From positions 310,001-374,000 of the forward strand of contig NZ_JACYXJ010000004.1 in NCBI RefSeq assembly GCF_014842925.1: 64,000 nucleotides of DNA, given 5' to 3'. A program made the translations under genes and the position numbers. Shown here piece after piece: positions 8,300 through 17,722 of the stretch. The first letter of the stretch is position 1. Each line of letters starts with the position of its first letter. The stretch is from Roseibium polysiphoniae (GTDB lineage Bacteria > Pseudomonadota > Alphaproteobacteria > Rhizobiales > Stappiaceae). The notes beneath the pieces are model-generated. The model was not told the origin of the DNA. It saw nothing but the letters and a program-made list of their open reading frames with translations, and ran no database searches.

Positions 8300-9514
8300 A
8301 TGACCGACAAGGACCAAGCCAATCCCCTATCGGGACCACTCCTGTTGCTGATGGCTGCGGCGGTCTCCGCGACCGCGGCCACGCTGTATTACAATCAGCC
8401 ACTGCTGCCGGAGATCGGGAAGACCTTTGGTCTTGGGGATGAGGCCCTAGGCCTGGTCCCGTCTGCTTCGCAGATGGGATACGCTGTCGCCATCCTGCTC
8501 ATCTCGCCTCTTGGCGACACCATCGGACGCCGGGACCTGATCAGCTATCTTTCGATGCTGCTGACAGTTGCGTTGTTGGCCGTCTTCGTGGCGCCGAACT
8601 TTGGCGTTCTGGTGGCCGCATCCTTTGTCGCCGGACTGGGTGCCAACATCACCCAGCAATTGATCCCGCTTGGAGCGGCCCTCTCCAATCCTGACACCCG
8701 GGGCAAGACGATGGGCACGCTGATGACCGGTTTGACAATCGGCATCCTGCTGTCGCGAACGGTGAGCGGTTCCATTGCAGAGTACTTCGGCTGGCGTTCG
8801 GTGTTTCTGTTTGCTGCGATCCTGGCAGCGCTTTTTGGCGTTCTGCTGAGGATGAAGCTGCCAGCTCAAAAGCCTCAGGTCTCCCTTCGCTACCCGGAGC
8901 TGATCGTCTCCATGTTTGGCTTGATCAAGACACACAGGCTGCTGAGGGAGTCGGCCTTGACCGGTGCTCTCTGGTTCGCTGCGTTCAATGCGCTCTGGGC
9001 AACGCTGGCCATTCATGTGACTGCCGAGCCCTTCTTCTTCACGGTTCAGCAGGCGGGTTTGTTCGGCCTGGTGGGCATCGCGGGTATTTTCGGCGCGAAG
9101 GTATCAGGACGCCTTGTCGATACCTTCGGACCGGGCCGTCTGATCTCGGTGGCGCTGGTCTGCGTCGCCTTGTCCTTCGTGGTGCTGGCGATCTGGGGCG
9201 ACAGCCTGGTAGGGCTTGTTGTTGGCATCATTCTGCTCGACCTCGGTGTCTTCGGGGCGCAGATACCAAACCAGGTGCGGGTCTTTTCGATCGATCCGAG
9301 TGCACAAAGCCGGATGAACGCAGTCTACATGCTCGGGTATTATCTCGCAGCTGCCTTTGGTTCGGCTGCCGGGGTGAAGATCATGAGCCTGGCAGGCTGG
9401 CACGGCGTTGCCATCTTCGGGTTGAGCCTCGCGGTTCTCGCTCTGCTCTATCACCTCCGTCACCAGATGAAACCTGATCAAGGCGCGCGATCAGAGGTCA
9501 CGCAGCAGGGTTGA
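8300..9514 (+). CDS. MFS transporter (drug/metabolite efflux type)
   Basis: Inner-membrane carrier of 404 residues with about 12 hydrophobic helices. The N-terminal segment YYNQPLLPEIGKTFG and the motif A-like loop SPLGDTIGRRDL after helix 2 place it in the 12-helix drug:H+ antiporter-like MFS group. The ATG at 8300 is preferred over the one at 8294 because the GAGGA ribosome site (about 8288-8292) is correctly spaced only for the former. It is divergent from a LysR gene that probably regulates it. The substrate cannot be read from sequence. Confidence 0.85.
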   Translation: MTDKDQANPLSGPLLLLMAAAVSATAATLYYNQPLLPEIGKTFGLGDEALGLVPSASQMGYAVAILLISPLGDTIGRRDLISYLSMLLTVALLAVFVAPNFGVLVAASFVAGLGANITQQLIPLGAALSNPDTRGKTMGTLMTGLTIGILLSRTVSGSIAEYFGWRSVFLFAAILAALFGVLLRMKLPAQKPQVSLRYPELIVSMFGLIKTHRLLRESALTGALWFAAFNALWATLAIHVTAEPFFFTVQQAGLFGLVGIAGIFGAKVSGRLVDTFGPGRLISVALVCVALSFVVLAIWGDSLVGLVVGIILLDLGVFGAQIPNQVRVFSIDPSAQSRMNAVYMLGYYLAAAFGSAAGVKIMSLAGWHGVAIFGLSLAVLALLYHLRHQMKPDQGARSEVTQQG

Positions 9515-9606
9515 AGGTCGAATGCTTGATGGCGACCCGGCAAGGCCTGCGGATCGCAGACCTTGCCGGATTGCTTGTTGAGACGTCCGATCCAACTGCT
9601 CCGGCG

Positions 9607-10425
9607 TTACTGCCCCAGACCCATTGCCTTCATATTGGCAATGGAGGCCGGGAGGCCGGAATGGTCGCGCAGTTCGATGATCAGCCGGGGCTGACTGTCG
9701 AGTTTGCCAAGCGCTGCGAAGACGGACGGCCAGGGAATGGTGCCTTCGCCCAGGGTCCAGTGCCGGTCGGCGTAGCCGTCCGCGTCCTGCAGGTGAATGT
9801 GACGGAGGCGGTTGCCGGCAGCCTTGACGTAATAGTCGACGGGCGGAGCGCCGGTGCTGCCATGAGCATAATGGGCATGGCCTGTGTCGATCGAGACGGC
9901 GACGGCCTTGGAGTTGAAGCTGTCGGCGAGCTTCACCCGGTCATGGGGGTCCTTGTCCTCAATGTTCTCGATAACCAGCTCGCAGCCAATGTCTTCAGCG
10001 CGTTTCACGGCGTCGGCCATGGACAGGTGGCAGAGCTCGACCATGCGGTAGCGGCCGCCGTCGTAATTGTCGAGGTTGTTGTAGTCCCAGGTCGAGAACG
10101 GGCTGTGCACGACCATGTGGGTTGCGCCCAGTGCCTCGCAGACATCGAGGCCCTGGCCGAGGCGGCGCTTGACGATTTCACGTACATCCGGATCCATCGT
10201 GTTGACCGTGAATCCCCAGAATGGGCCATGAATGCCGAGGCGACCTTCATGACCGTCGAGAACCGTCTTGGCCCGCTCAACGACCGAAGCCCAGTCGCCG
10301 TTCAAAACAGTCGCGTCAACAAAGTCCTGCAGCTCGAGATCGCGCGGCTTTTCCAGCATCACATCGCGAAGTGTCTCGAAGGAGTTCAGGTTCAGCGCGG
10401 CGCCGAGAATGGGAAGATCGGTCAT
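9607..10425 (-). CDS. Sugar phosphate isomerase/epimerase family (xylose isomerase-like TIM barrel)
   Basis: A 272-residue AP-endonuclease-2/xylose-isomerase-like TIM barrel protein. Metal ligands expected in this fold are visible: glutamate in LVIENIED, aspartate and histidine in VSIDTGHAHY, histidine in HIHLQDADG and glutamate in IIELRD. Such proteins isomerise or epimerise sugars, inositols or related polyols, often in catabolic clusters. It lies upstream of nothing on its strand and about 110 bp after the GhrA-like gene, so the two may be co-transcribed. The substrate is unknown. Confidence 0.8.
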   Translation of the reverse strand: MTDLPILGAALNLNSFETLRDVMLEKPRDLELQDFVDATVLNGDWASVVERAKTVLDGHEGRLGIHGPFWGFTVNTMDPDVREIVKRRLGQGLDVCEALGATHMVVHSPFSTWDYNNLDNYDGGRYRMVELCHLSMADAVKRAEDIGCELVIENIEDKDPHDRVKLADSFNSKAVAVSIDTGHAHYAHGSTGAPPVDYYVKAAGNRLRHIHLQDADGYADRHWTLGEGTIPWPSVFAALGKLDSQPRLIIELRDHSGLPASIANMKAMGLGQ

Positions 10426-10535
10426 AATGTCAGCCTGTCAGTGAAGATGGCCGCGTAATCGCGGCCCCGGCGATGTCATAGACAGACTGTTTGACAGAGC
10501 CGCGACAACGGCGGCTCCAGCTTGCATGTTTCTGC

Positions 10536-11498
10536 TCAGTATCCCCGGGTGCGATCGACGCTTTCGGGGATTGTGCCGCTCTTCATATATTCGGCGATGT
10601 TTCCGGCCACGATCCTGGAGGCCGTCGACTGGATGGTCGGGGCTGAAATGTGCGGCAGGACGGTGACTGCGGGATGATCCCAGTAACGGTGGTCTTCGTG
10701 CAGAGGCTCGGTCGCAAAGACATCAAGCACTGCATGGTCGATATGCCCATTGTCCAAAGCGGTGAGCAGGGCGTCGTCGTCGATGATCGGCCCCCGGGCA
10801 AAGTTGATCAGGCTTGCGCCCGCCGGCATCGACGCAAGCGCTGCGGCATCCATCATGCCTTTTGTGTCCGGTGTCAGAGGCATCAGCAGCATAGCGATGT
10901 CCGCCTTGCCGAGGGCTGTCTTGAAGCCCTCTGTGCCGGAATGTGTCTCGATGCCGTCGATCTGTTTCTGGCTTCGGCTCCAGCCGCAGACGTTGAAGCC
11001 ATTGGCTTTCAGGCGCAGCGCGGCCGTCTTGCCCAGGTTGCCGAGGCCCAGGATCGTGACCGTGCGTTCCGACGGCAGCTTGAGTGTGTGCTCGAGCCAG
11101 GCCTTCCTGGTTTGTTGGCGGGCATAGCGCGGCATGTTGCGGTGGAGGTACAGCGTCCAGGCGAGCACGGCTTCGGACATTGTTTCGGCCATCTGCGGAT
11201 CGACCATGCGGACAATGGCAGGTCCGTCCTTGGGGAGTTCGCTTGTCAGGCGCTCGACACCGGCCCAAAGACTGTGAACCCATTTCAAGTTGGGCAGGTT
11301 CAAAAGCTCGGCAGGATCCGGGTTGGCGACAATCGCGACCTCAGCGGCCTGTCTTTCTTCAGGCGTAAGGCCGCCAAGCAGTTTCACTTCGAGGCCAGAG
11401 GTGAGGACCTTGTTCAGCGTCTCGAGCCAGTCCTGCAATTCTTCGGCAGGAGCTCTGGCGACGAGCGGCAGAATGCCGTGCGATCCCCGGGCACTCAT
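10536..11498 (-). CDS. D-2-hydroxyacid dehydrogenase, GhrA-like (glyoxylate/hydroxypyruvate reductase)
   Basis: NAD(P)H-dependent reductase of 2-keto acids such as glyoxylate or hydroxypyruvate, 320 residues. The central Rossmann motif LGLGNLGKTAALRL is followed by the catalytic triad typical of the family: arginine in NFARGP, glutamate in TEPL and histidine in LPHISAPT. The sequence is closest in style to the GhrA subgroup. Its start overlaps the stop of the upstream VOC gene by 4 bp (ATGA), so the pair is translationally coupled. The physiological substrate is inferred. Confidence 0.85.
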   Translation of the reverse strand: MSARGSHGILPLVARAPAEELQDWLETLNKVLTSGLEVKLLGGLTPEERQAAEVAIVANPDPAELLNLPNLKWVHSLWAGVERLTSELPKDGPAIVRMVDPQMAETMSEAVLAWTLYLHRNMPRYARQQTRKAWLEHTLKLPSERTVTILGLGNLGKTAALRLKANGFNVCGWSRSQKQIDGIETHSGTEGFKTALGKADIAMLLMPLTPDTKGMMDAAALASMPAGASLINFARGPIIDDDALLTALDNGHIDHAVLDVFATEPLHEDHRYWDHPAVTVLPHISAPTIQSTASRIVAGNIAEYMKSGTIPESVDRTRGY

Positions 11499-11908
11499 GA
11501 CGCAAAAATTCCGCTGGTATCGGCAAACCCTTTAACTTCAATCGGGTTTCCGGAAGGATCGCGGAAGAACATGGTGCTTTGCTCGCCGGGCTCGCCCTGA
11601 AAGCGGATCGTCGGTTCGAGGACGAAGTCCAGCTTTGCGGCGGTCAGCTTGTCGGCAAGCTTTTTCCAGGTTGGCATGTCCAGCACCACACCGAGATGGG
11701 GCATGGGGACCATGTGTTCCCCGACCTTTCCGGTGTTGGTCGTCTTGAACGGTTCGCCGAGATGAAGGGAAATCTGGTGGCCGAAGAAGTCGAAATCGAC
11801 CCAGGTTTCGGTGCTGCGACCCTCCTTGCAGCCCAGGAGATCGCCATAGAATGTACGGGCCTGGTCCAGATCTGTGACGTGATAGGCAAGGTGAAAGCAG
11901 GAAGGCAT
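11495..11908 (-). CDS. VOC-family (glyoxalase/dioxygenase fold) protein
   Basis: A 137-residue single-domain protein of the vicinal oxygen chelate superfamily. The start FHLAYHVTDLDQARTFYGDLLGC and the C-terminal FFRDPSGNPIEVKGF carry the paired beta-alpha-beta metal-site pattern (histidines near residues 8 and about 60, terminal glutamate). Members include lactoylglutathione lyases, dioxygenases and resistance proteins. The 4-bp overlap with the GhrA-like gene suggests joint action on small oxo-acid or aldehyde substrates, but that is inference. Confidence 0.85.
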   Translation of the reverse strand: MPSCFHLAYHVTDLDQARTFYGDLLGCKEGRSTETWVDFDFFGHQISLHLGEPFKTTNTGKVGEHMVPMPHLGVVLDMPTWKKLADKLTAAKLDFVLEPTIRFQGEPGEQSTMFFRDPSGNPIEVKGFADTSGIFAS

Positions 11909-12543
11909 CGGTGTCTCGTTTTCTTGCGGCAGGGAAGAGTGTCTCTACTTCGCATTTATACGCATTGAGCGCGAGTGGTCAGGGGCGCATTCTCGGTGGC
12001 ACGCGGAAAATTTGCATGTGAACCAGGGATTGCGCGCGCAAGATGTAAGCCGGCGTCGACAGGAGGCTTGTCGAATTTGCGATATTATTGGCAAAAATAT
12101 TTCTGATTTGCCATCGTGAGAATCACTTGCCGGCATATTAAAGGCATAAAAATGACGCCTTCGCGCAGGAAGCTGTCGCAAATGCGCCGTCAATTGAATG
12201 ATCCTTGCAAGAGCGCTCGAATATGGCTTCCGGCTGTTGTGTCTCCGGGTTCATAGTGTAAAGTAGCTCTCGATCAGATCCTGTTTGAAGCGAGAAAATA
12301 TTTCTCCGTTCCTTGGGCTGCGCCTACAGGGATGCGCAGGATTAGTGTCAGATAGAAGTGGAATAATGCGTCGAATTGTATCCAAAACTGAATATCGAAA
12401 ACAGTTTGTGGATCTCCGCGTGACTGGCCGCTTTATTACCAAATCTGCGAAAATGATTTCTGATGCTGAAAACTACTCTTCGAGTGTTTTCGCGTCGTCT
12501 TTTCTTCCATCACCTAACAGACAGACTGCAGTGGAGTAATCAC
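11909..12543. other. Intergenic region between VOC gene and betaine-type operon
   Basis: This 635-bp, fairly AT-rich gap holds the divergent promoters for the VOC/GhrA pair and the downstream binding-protein operon. A short open frame at 12285-12539 has no family features and no ribosome site, so I do not call a gene. No RNA element was recognised. Confidence 0.5.
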
Positions 12544-13539
12544 ATGAAGAAGTTGTTTGTATCGGTCGCTGCCGCGACCCTTTGCATGGGCGCGTCTTCA
12601 GCAATGGCTGCTGAAGAATGCGGTACCGTAACCGTCGCTGAAATGAACTGGGCGTCAGCCGGTGCCATCGCACACATCGACAAGATCATTCTTGAAGAAG
12701 GTTACGGCTGCGAAGTCGAGCTGGTCAGCGGCGACACCATGCCGACTTTCACCTCCATGAACGAAAAGTCCGAGCCTGACATGGCGCCGGAACTTTGGAT
12801 CAACGCTGTACGTGAGCCGCTCGACAAGGCTGTCGCTGCAGGCGATCTGATCATCGGCGGTGAGATTCTCAATGAAGGTGGCGTCGAAGGCTGGTGGGTT
12901 CCGACCTACATCGCAGAAGAACACGGCATTACGACTGTTGCTGAAGCTATGAAGCATCCTGAGCTGTTCCCGGGCGCTGAAGACGACAGCAAGGGCGCTT
13001 TCTTCAACTGTCCGTCAGGCTGGAACTGTCAGATCACGACTGGCAACCTCTTCAAGGCCTTTGGTGGTGAAGAAGCCGGCTTCGAGCTGGTCGACACGGG
13101 TTCTGCCGCTGGTCTCGACGGTTCAATCGCACGTGCGTTCGAGCGCAAGGAAGGCTGGCTCGGCTACTATTGGGCGCCAACTGCGATCCTCGGCAAGTAC
13201 GACATGACGCTGCTCGACTTCGAAGTGCCGCATGACAAGACCGAATGGGACACCTGCACGGTTCTCACAGAATGTGCTGAGCCGAAGAAGAACTCCTGGG
13301 TTGCTTCGGAAGTCTACACGGTCGTCACCGACGACTTTGCAGAAAAAGCCGGTGTTGCCATGGAATATGTCAAGGGCCGCAGCTGGGACAACCGCACCGC
13401 CGGTAAGGTTCTGGCTTGGATGACCGACAACCAGGCAACCAACGAAGATGGCGCTTTCTACTTCCTGGAAAACCACTCCGACGTTTGGGAAAAGTGGGTC
13501 TCCCCTGAGGTTGCAGAGAAGGTCAAGTCTGCCCTCTAA
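12544..13539 (+). CDS. Betaine/choline-type ABC substrate-binding protein (OpuAC/ProX family)
   Basis: Periplasmic binding protein of 331 residues for quaternary amines (glycine betaine, proline betaine or choline). A Sec signal peptide (MKKLFVSVAAATLCMGASSAMA, cut before AEECG) precedes an OpuAC domain. Conserved tryptophan-rich patches such as GWWVPTYI, SGWNCQ and GYYWAPT fit the aromatic cage that holds a quaternary ammonium group. The open frame extends upstream to 12463, but the ATG at 12544 starts the signal peptide and follows GTGGAG. It is the first gene of a three-gene operon with ProW- and ProV-like partners. The exact ligand is uncertain. Confidence 0.88.
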   Translation: MKKLFVSVAAATLCMGASSAMAAEECGTVTVAEMNWASAGAIAHIDKIILEEGYGCEVELVSGDTMPTFTSMNEKSEPDMAPELWINAVREPLDKAVAAGDLIIGGEILNEGGVEGWWVPTYIAEEHGITTVAEAMKHPELFPGAEDDSKGAFFNCPSGWNCQITTGNLFKAFGGEEAGFELVDTGSAAGLDGSIARAFERKEGWLGYYWAPTAILGKYDMTLLDFEVPHDKTEWDTCTVLTECAEPKKNSWVASEVYTVVTDDFAEKAGVAMEYVKGRSWDNRTAGKVLAWMTDNQATNEDGAFYFLENHSDVWEKWVSPEVAEKVKSAL

Positions 13540-13574
13540 GACGCTATTTTGAAAATACGCTCTTCAAATAGCCC

Positions 13575-13599
13575 GGAGCCCGCGTTCTGCGCGGGCTCC
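13575..13599 (+). terminator. Hairpin after the OpuAC-like gene
   Basis: A 10-bp GC-rich stem GGAGCCCGCG (13575-13584) / CGCGGGCTCC (13590-13599) with a 5-nt loop. No T tract follows, so it is more likely an mRNA-stabilising or attenuating hairpin than a full terminator. Confidence 0.65.
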
Positions 13600-13633
13600 C
13601 ATTAGGAACCTCCAGGATACCAGGAAAACGAAC

Positions 13634-14518
13634 ATGGACTGGGTCGAGTTTCCATCCCTTGGCCGCCGCGACCTTCGCGACTTGCGATTGGCCGTGGATG
13701 GTAGTTTCAAAGAATTCACACGTGCCTATGGCGAAACGCTGGAAAGCATTTTCGAGCCGCTGAAGACCTTTTTGGTCTGGCTTGAAAGTCTCCTGATCAC
13801 ATCGCCCTGGCCGCTTGTCCTGCTTGCCCTGCTGGCGATCGTCTTTGTGATGAGCCGCAGCGTCAAGATCACTGTCGGGTCAATGATCGCGCTTCTGCTG
13901 ATCGGATACTTCGGCATGTGGGAAGACACCATGCGCACCATTGCCATGGTCGCTGTCTGTACACTGGTTGCGATTGTGTGCGGCATTCCCATCGGTATCT
14001 TGATGGCGCGCTCCGATCGTGTTCAGGCACTTGTCAATCCGGTGCTCGACCTGATGCAGACCATGCCAAGTTTCGTCTATCTGATCCCGGTGGTCATGAT
14101 CTTCGGACTGGGCAAGGTCCCCGGCGTTATCGCTGTTGTGATCTATGCGATCCCTCCGATGATCCGACTGACCAACCTGGGTATCCGCCTTGTTGATACG
14201 GATGTTCTGGAAGCGGCTGACGCCTTCGGGTCTTCTGCCTGGCAGAAGCTGACGAATGTGCAGCTGCCACTGGCCCTGCCGACGATCATGGCCGGGATCA
14301 ACCAGTGCATCATGATGTCGCTCGCCATGGTCGTGGTTGCCTCCATGATCGGCGTGAAGGGCCTGGGACAACCGGTTCTTCAGGCGATTAACAACCAGTA
14401 TTTCACCATGGGTGTCATGAACGGACTGGCCATCGTTGCCATTGCGATCATCTTCGACCGTGCGACCCAAGCTTATGGCAAACGCCTTCAGAAACATTCG
14501 GAGGTCGTGCATGGCTGA
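13634..14518 (+). CDS. Betaine/choline-type ABC transporter permease (ProW-like)
   Basis: Inner-membrane channel subunit of 294 residues. After a hydrophilic leader there are about six or seven hydrophobic helices and the ABC permease EAA loop (EAADAFGSSAWQKL). The segments LDLMQTMPSFVYLIPVVMIFG and PPMIRLTNLGIR are characteristic of ProW/OpuAB/ChoW permeases. The ATG follows a purine-rich AGGAAAACGA. The 3' end overlaps the ATPase start by 8 bp, implying coupled translation. Confidence 0.92.
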   Translation: MDWVEFPSLGRRDLRDLRLAVDGSFKEFTRAYGETLESIFEPLKTFLVWLESLLITSPWPLVLLALLAIVFVMSRSVKITVGSMIALLLIGYFGMWEDTMRTIAMVAVCTLVAIVCGIPIGILMARSDRVQALVNPVLDLMQTMPSFVYLIPVVMIFGLGKVPGVIAVVIYAIPPMIRLTNLGIRLVDTDVLEAADAFGSSAWQKLTNVQLPLALPTIMAGINQCIMMSLAMVVVASMIGVKGLGQPVLQAINNQYFTMGVMNGLAIVAIAIIFDRATQAYGKRLQKHSEVVHG

Positions 14519-15542
14519 GGCAACTGGAATTGAGATCCGCAACCTTTACAAGATCTTCGGTCCCGATGGGGAGACGATGGTCGAGAAGGTCAAGGCGGGC
14601 ATGTCCAAGACCGAGCTGAACGAGGATTTCAATCACGTTCTTGGTCTGAACGACATCAACATCTCCATGCCCGGCGGCAAGATCCAGGTGGTGATGGGCC
14701 TTTCGGGGTCGGGAAAGTCGACCTTGATCCGGCACATCAACCGTCTGATCGACCCAACGGCGGGCGAGGTGCTCTACGGTGATGAGGACGTCTGCAAGAT
14801 GTCTGCTCGTGAGCTTCGTGAGTTCCGCCGGCACAAGACTGCGATGGTGTTCCAGAAGTTTGCGCTTCTGCCGCATCGGACCGTGATGAAAAACACGGTC
14901 TACGGTCTTGAGATCCAGGGTGTGGGTGCCAAGGAAGCTGAAGAGCGCGCGGCACGCTGGATTGCCCGGGTCGGCCTTGAGGGTTTCGAGGACTACTATC
15001 CGAACCAGCTCTCCGGCGGCATGCAGCAGCGTGTTGGCCTTGCGCGGGCCCTGACCAACGATGCGGACATTCTCTTGATGGATGAGGCGTTCTCGGCGCT
15101 TGATCCGTTGATCCGGATGGACATGCAGTCGGTTCTGCTCGACCTTCAGGAAGAGCTGCACAAGACGATCGTCTTCATCACCCACGATCTGGATGAAGCG
15201 CTGCGCCTGGGAGATCGCATCGCGATCCTGCGCGACGGAGCTGTTATTCAGCAGGGCACCGGCCAGGACATCGTTCTGAATCCGGCGGATGAATACATCT
15301 CGAGCTTCGTCAAGGAAGTGAACCGTGGGCGTGTCATCATCGTCGACACCGTCATGGATCGCGACAACAAGCTCGAAGGCGGACTGACCATTCCGACCGG
15401 CGTCATGCTGGAAGAGGCTGCCAAGAGCTTTGCCGATTCCGGAGAGAGCAAGGCGAATGTTGTCGATGCGTCGGGAACGCCGGTTGGCATTCTGACAGTT
15501 CAGGACACCATTACCGCCATGGTGACACCAGCCTCGCACTAA
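14511..15542 (+). CDS. Betaine/choline-type ABC transporter ATP-binding protein (ProV-like)
   Basis: ATPase of 343 residues with Walker A GLSGSGKST, Q-loop FQKFALLPH, signature LSGGMQQR, Walker B ILLMDEAFSALDP and H-loop ITHDLDEA. The insertion before Walker A (FGPDGETMVEKV) and the LSGGMQQR signature are typical of ProV/OpuAA/ChoV. The C-terminus (from about residue 285) resembles one CBS-type unit that could sense ionic strength. The ATG at 14511 lies inside the 3' end of the permease gene and follows GGAGGT; upstream in-frame starts lie within the permease and are rejected. Confidence 0.92.
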   Translation: MAEATGIEIRNLYKIFGPDGETMVEKVKAGMSKTELNEDFNHVLGLNDINISMPGGKIQVVMGLSGSGKSTLIRHINRLIDPTAGEVLYGDEDVCKMSARELREFRRHKTAMVFQKFALLPHRTVMKNTVYGLEIQGVGAKEAEERAARWIARVGLEGFEDYYPNQLSGGMQQRVGLARALTNDADILLMDEAFSALDPLIRMDMQSVLLDLQEELHKTIVFITHDLDEALRLGDRIAILRDGAVIQQGTGQDIVLNPADEYISSFVKEVNRGRVIIVDTVMDRDNKLEGGLTIPTGVMLEEAAKSFADSGESKANVVDASGTPVGILTVQDTITAMVTPASH

Positions 15543-15557
15543 TGGGCGCTGGATCAT

Positions 15558-15598
15558 ACCAAATCGAAGAGGGCTTCGCAGTGCGGAGCCCTTTTGGT
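15558..15598. terminator. Bidirectional terminator between ProV-like and MHYT-GGDEF-EAL genes
   Basis: Inner stem GGGCTTCGC (15571-15579) / GCGGAGCCC (15583-15591) with one G-T pair, flanked by an outer ACCAAA/TTTGGT pairing that supplies T runs on both strands. It lies between two convergent genes. Confidence 0.85.
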
Positions 15599-15622
15599 GT
15601 CTCGGGAGACTGGATACCAGAC

Positions 15623-17722
15623 CTAGGAGGCGACCCGCTGTTTGTCTCGCCCGGTTTGACGTGATCCTGCCAGATTGGTTCTCAGCTCTTCGGTCAGAAG
15701 CGCTTGTTCGACATTGGACGGCACGTCGCTCGCGGGTATGGGGCGCCCGAATAGAAAGCCCTGAACCTGGGCGCAGCCGGCCTCGGTCAGGAAGTCGAGT
15801 TGAATTTTGTTTTCCACGCCTTCTGCCAGAACCGGAATCTTGAAGCTGTGACCGAGGAGCACGGCCGAGCGGATGATGGCGCGTGACCGGGGATCGGTTT
15901 CGATGGATTGCGTGAAGACACGGTCCACCTTGATCTTGTCGAAGGGGAAGTTCTGCAGCGTGTTGAGCGACGAGTAACCAGTGCCGAAGTCATCCATGGA
16001 AACCCGAACTCCCATGTCCCTGAGAGCCTTGATCGCCTGAAGCACGCGGTCATGGTCCTCGATGATGCTGCTCTCCGTCAATTCGATCTCGAGACGCTGC
16101 GCGGGCAGGCCGGTTTCGATCAGGATCTGGGACACAATCGCCGGGTAATTGCTGCGCGACAGCTGCAGCGGCGATGCATTGACTGAGACCGGTATGGCGG
16201 GATCCCAGGAGACGGCATGCTGACAGGCGGCCTCCAGAACCCATTGACCGATGTCGAGGATCTGACCTGTGCGCTCGGCGATCGGGATAAAGTCCGCGGC
16301 GCCGATAAGCCCCTTTTCGGGATGCTCCCAGCGCAAAAGTGCCTCATAGCCGGTGAGCTCCAGAGTGCGGGCGTCATTTTGAGGCTGGACGTAGAGCCGG
16401 AGCTGGTCGTCGGAGATTACGGACTTGAGATCGGCGGCGATGACGGCCTGCCGGCGATTGGCCTCCTCCATGCCATCGACATAGGTCTTGATCTGGTGGC
16501 CGCCGATCCGCTTGGCGCGCTTGGCTGCAAGAGCTGCTCTCAGAACCAGCGTGTCGAGATCGTTGCTGTCATCCGGGAACATTGCAATGCCGATGCTGGC
16601 ATGCAGGTTGAGCGTATAGTTGTTCCAGTGGATGGGCTGCATGACGATGTCGCGGATCTTGTAGGCAAAGAGCATGGCCGCGTTGAGGTTCGGCACATTG
16701 CCCTTGAAGGCCACGAACTCATCGCCGTTGAAACGGGCGAGGAGCTCATCCTCTGCCAGGTCACCGAGAATATTCGCCGAGACGGCAGACAGGACCTCGT
16801 CGCCCGCGCCATAGCCATGCAGATCGTTGATCGCCTTGAACTGATCAAGGCTTATGAACAGGACGGCGGCCTGATCGCCGCTTGCTTCCTTTTCCACCAG
16901 CTGCGCCGAGATCATCTCGCTCAGATACTGGCGGTTCGGCAGGCCGGTTATCGGATCGTGCAGCGCAAAGTAGCGATACTTTTCCGTCGCTGCCCGCGTC
17001 CCCTGCGCGTCGATTGCATGACCAGCCGCGACAACGAGCATCAGCACGCCAAGTGCCAGAGCGACCGTGGTCAGAAGAGTGTATTTGTCCAGGACTGACG
17101 GCCCGATTTCCATGCCGCTGACAGGAATGAAGGTGACTGCTGCCGTGCCGATGAAATGCACACACAGGATTGCGGCCATGAGGCAGATGCTTGCACCGAC
17201 GTTGCAGTAGCGGGAGTAGGGTCTCGCAAATCTGTTCAGGGCAAGCGCGCCGAGCAGGCCGCCGAAGGCAATGGAAGATGCCACCAAGCTCAGATCCCAT
17301 GACTTGACGCCCGGCATGATGATCGCCGCCATGCCAATGTAATGCATCGCGGCAATTCCAAGCCCGATGACCAGGCCGCCAAGTTCAATGAACAGCGGTA
17401 TGCCGCGCAAGGTCGCCAAAAAAAGTCCGAGGCCGGACATTAAGATGGCGACGATAAACGAGAGTATTGTGAGCTCGGCGTTGAAGGTGTGCTGGGCCGT
17501 GGCATCGTGATCGATCATGGCGATGAAATGCGTGCCCCAGATGGCGCTGGCACAGGCGATGCTGGCCAGGAACAGGCTCAGATGACGACGGGACCCCGTC
17601 TCGCTGTTGACGCGGCTGTAGAGCTTGATCGTGAAAAGGCAGCCTGCGAAGCCGACCAAGCTCGCCGCGGCCAGCGACAGAACATGATACTCGGTCGCTA
17701 TGCTGGACAAGACGGTAAACAT
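15623..17722 (-). CDS. MHYT-GGDEF-EAL membrane protein (cyclic di-GMP turnover)
   Basis: A 699-residue inner-membrane signalling protein. Residues about 1-220 form a seven-helix MHYT sensor with repeats around THFIAM, MHYIGMAA and VHFIGTAA, thought to sense a diatomic gas or metal. A GGDEF domain follows (about 255-420) with the active-site motif altered to NGDEF in ARFNGDEFVAF. An EAL domain (about 430-680) keeps EALLRW, the metal-site DDFGTGYSS and the later LAEGVE block. The intact EAL and altered GGDEF predict net cyclic di-GMP phosphodiesterase activity. A CAGGAGAAAATC ribosome site precedes the ATG. Confidence 0.9.
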   Translation of the reverse strand: MFTVLSSIATEYHVLSLAAASLVGFAGCLFTIKLYSRVNSETGSRRHLSLFLASIACASAIWGTHFIAMIDHDATAQHTFNAELTILSFIVAILMSGLGLFLATLRGIPLFIELGGLVIGLGIAAMHYIGMAAIIMPGVKSWDLSLVASSIAFGGLLGALALNRFARPYSRYCNVGASICLMAAILCVHFIGTAAVTFIPVSGMEIGPSVLDKYTLLTTVALALGVLMLVVAAGHAIDAQGTRAATEKYRYFALHDPITGLPNRQYLSEMISAQLVEKEASGDQAAVLFISLDQFKAINDLHGYGAGDEVLSAVSANILGDLAEDELLARFNGDEFVAFKGNVPNLNAAMLFAYKIRDIVMQPIHWNNYTLNLHASIGIAMFPDDSNDLDTLVLRAALAAKRAKRIGGHQIKTYVDGMEEANRRQAVIAADLKSVISDDQLRLYVQPQNDARTLELTGYEALLRWEHPEKGLIGAADFIPIAERTGQILDIGQWVLEAACQHAVSWDPAIPVSVNASPLQLSRSNYPAIVSQILIETGLPAQRLEIELTESSIIEDHDRVLQAIKALRDMGVRVSMDDFGTGYSSLNTLQNFPFDKIKVDRVFTQSIETDPRSRAIIRSAVLLGHSFKIPVLAEGVENKIQLDFLTEAGCAQVQGFLFGRPIPASDVPSNVEQALLTEELRTNLAGSRQTGRDKQRVAS

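Noticed and set aside
12285-12539. Possible small gene of 84 codons upstream of the betaine-type operon
   Set aside because: No ribosome site, no recognisable motif, and it lies in promoter-like AT-rich DNA.
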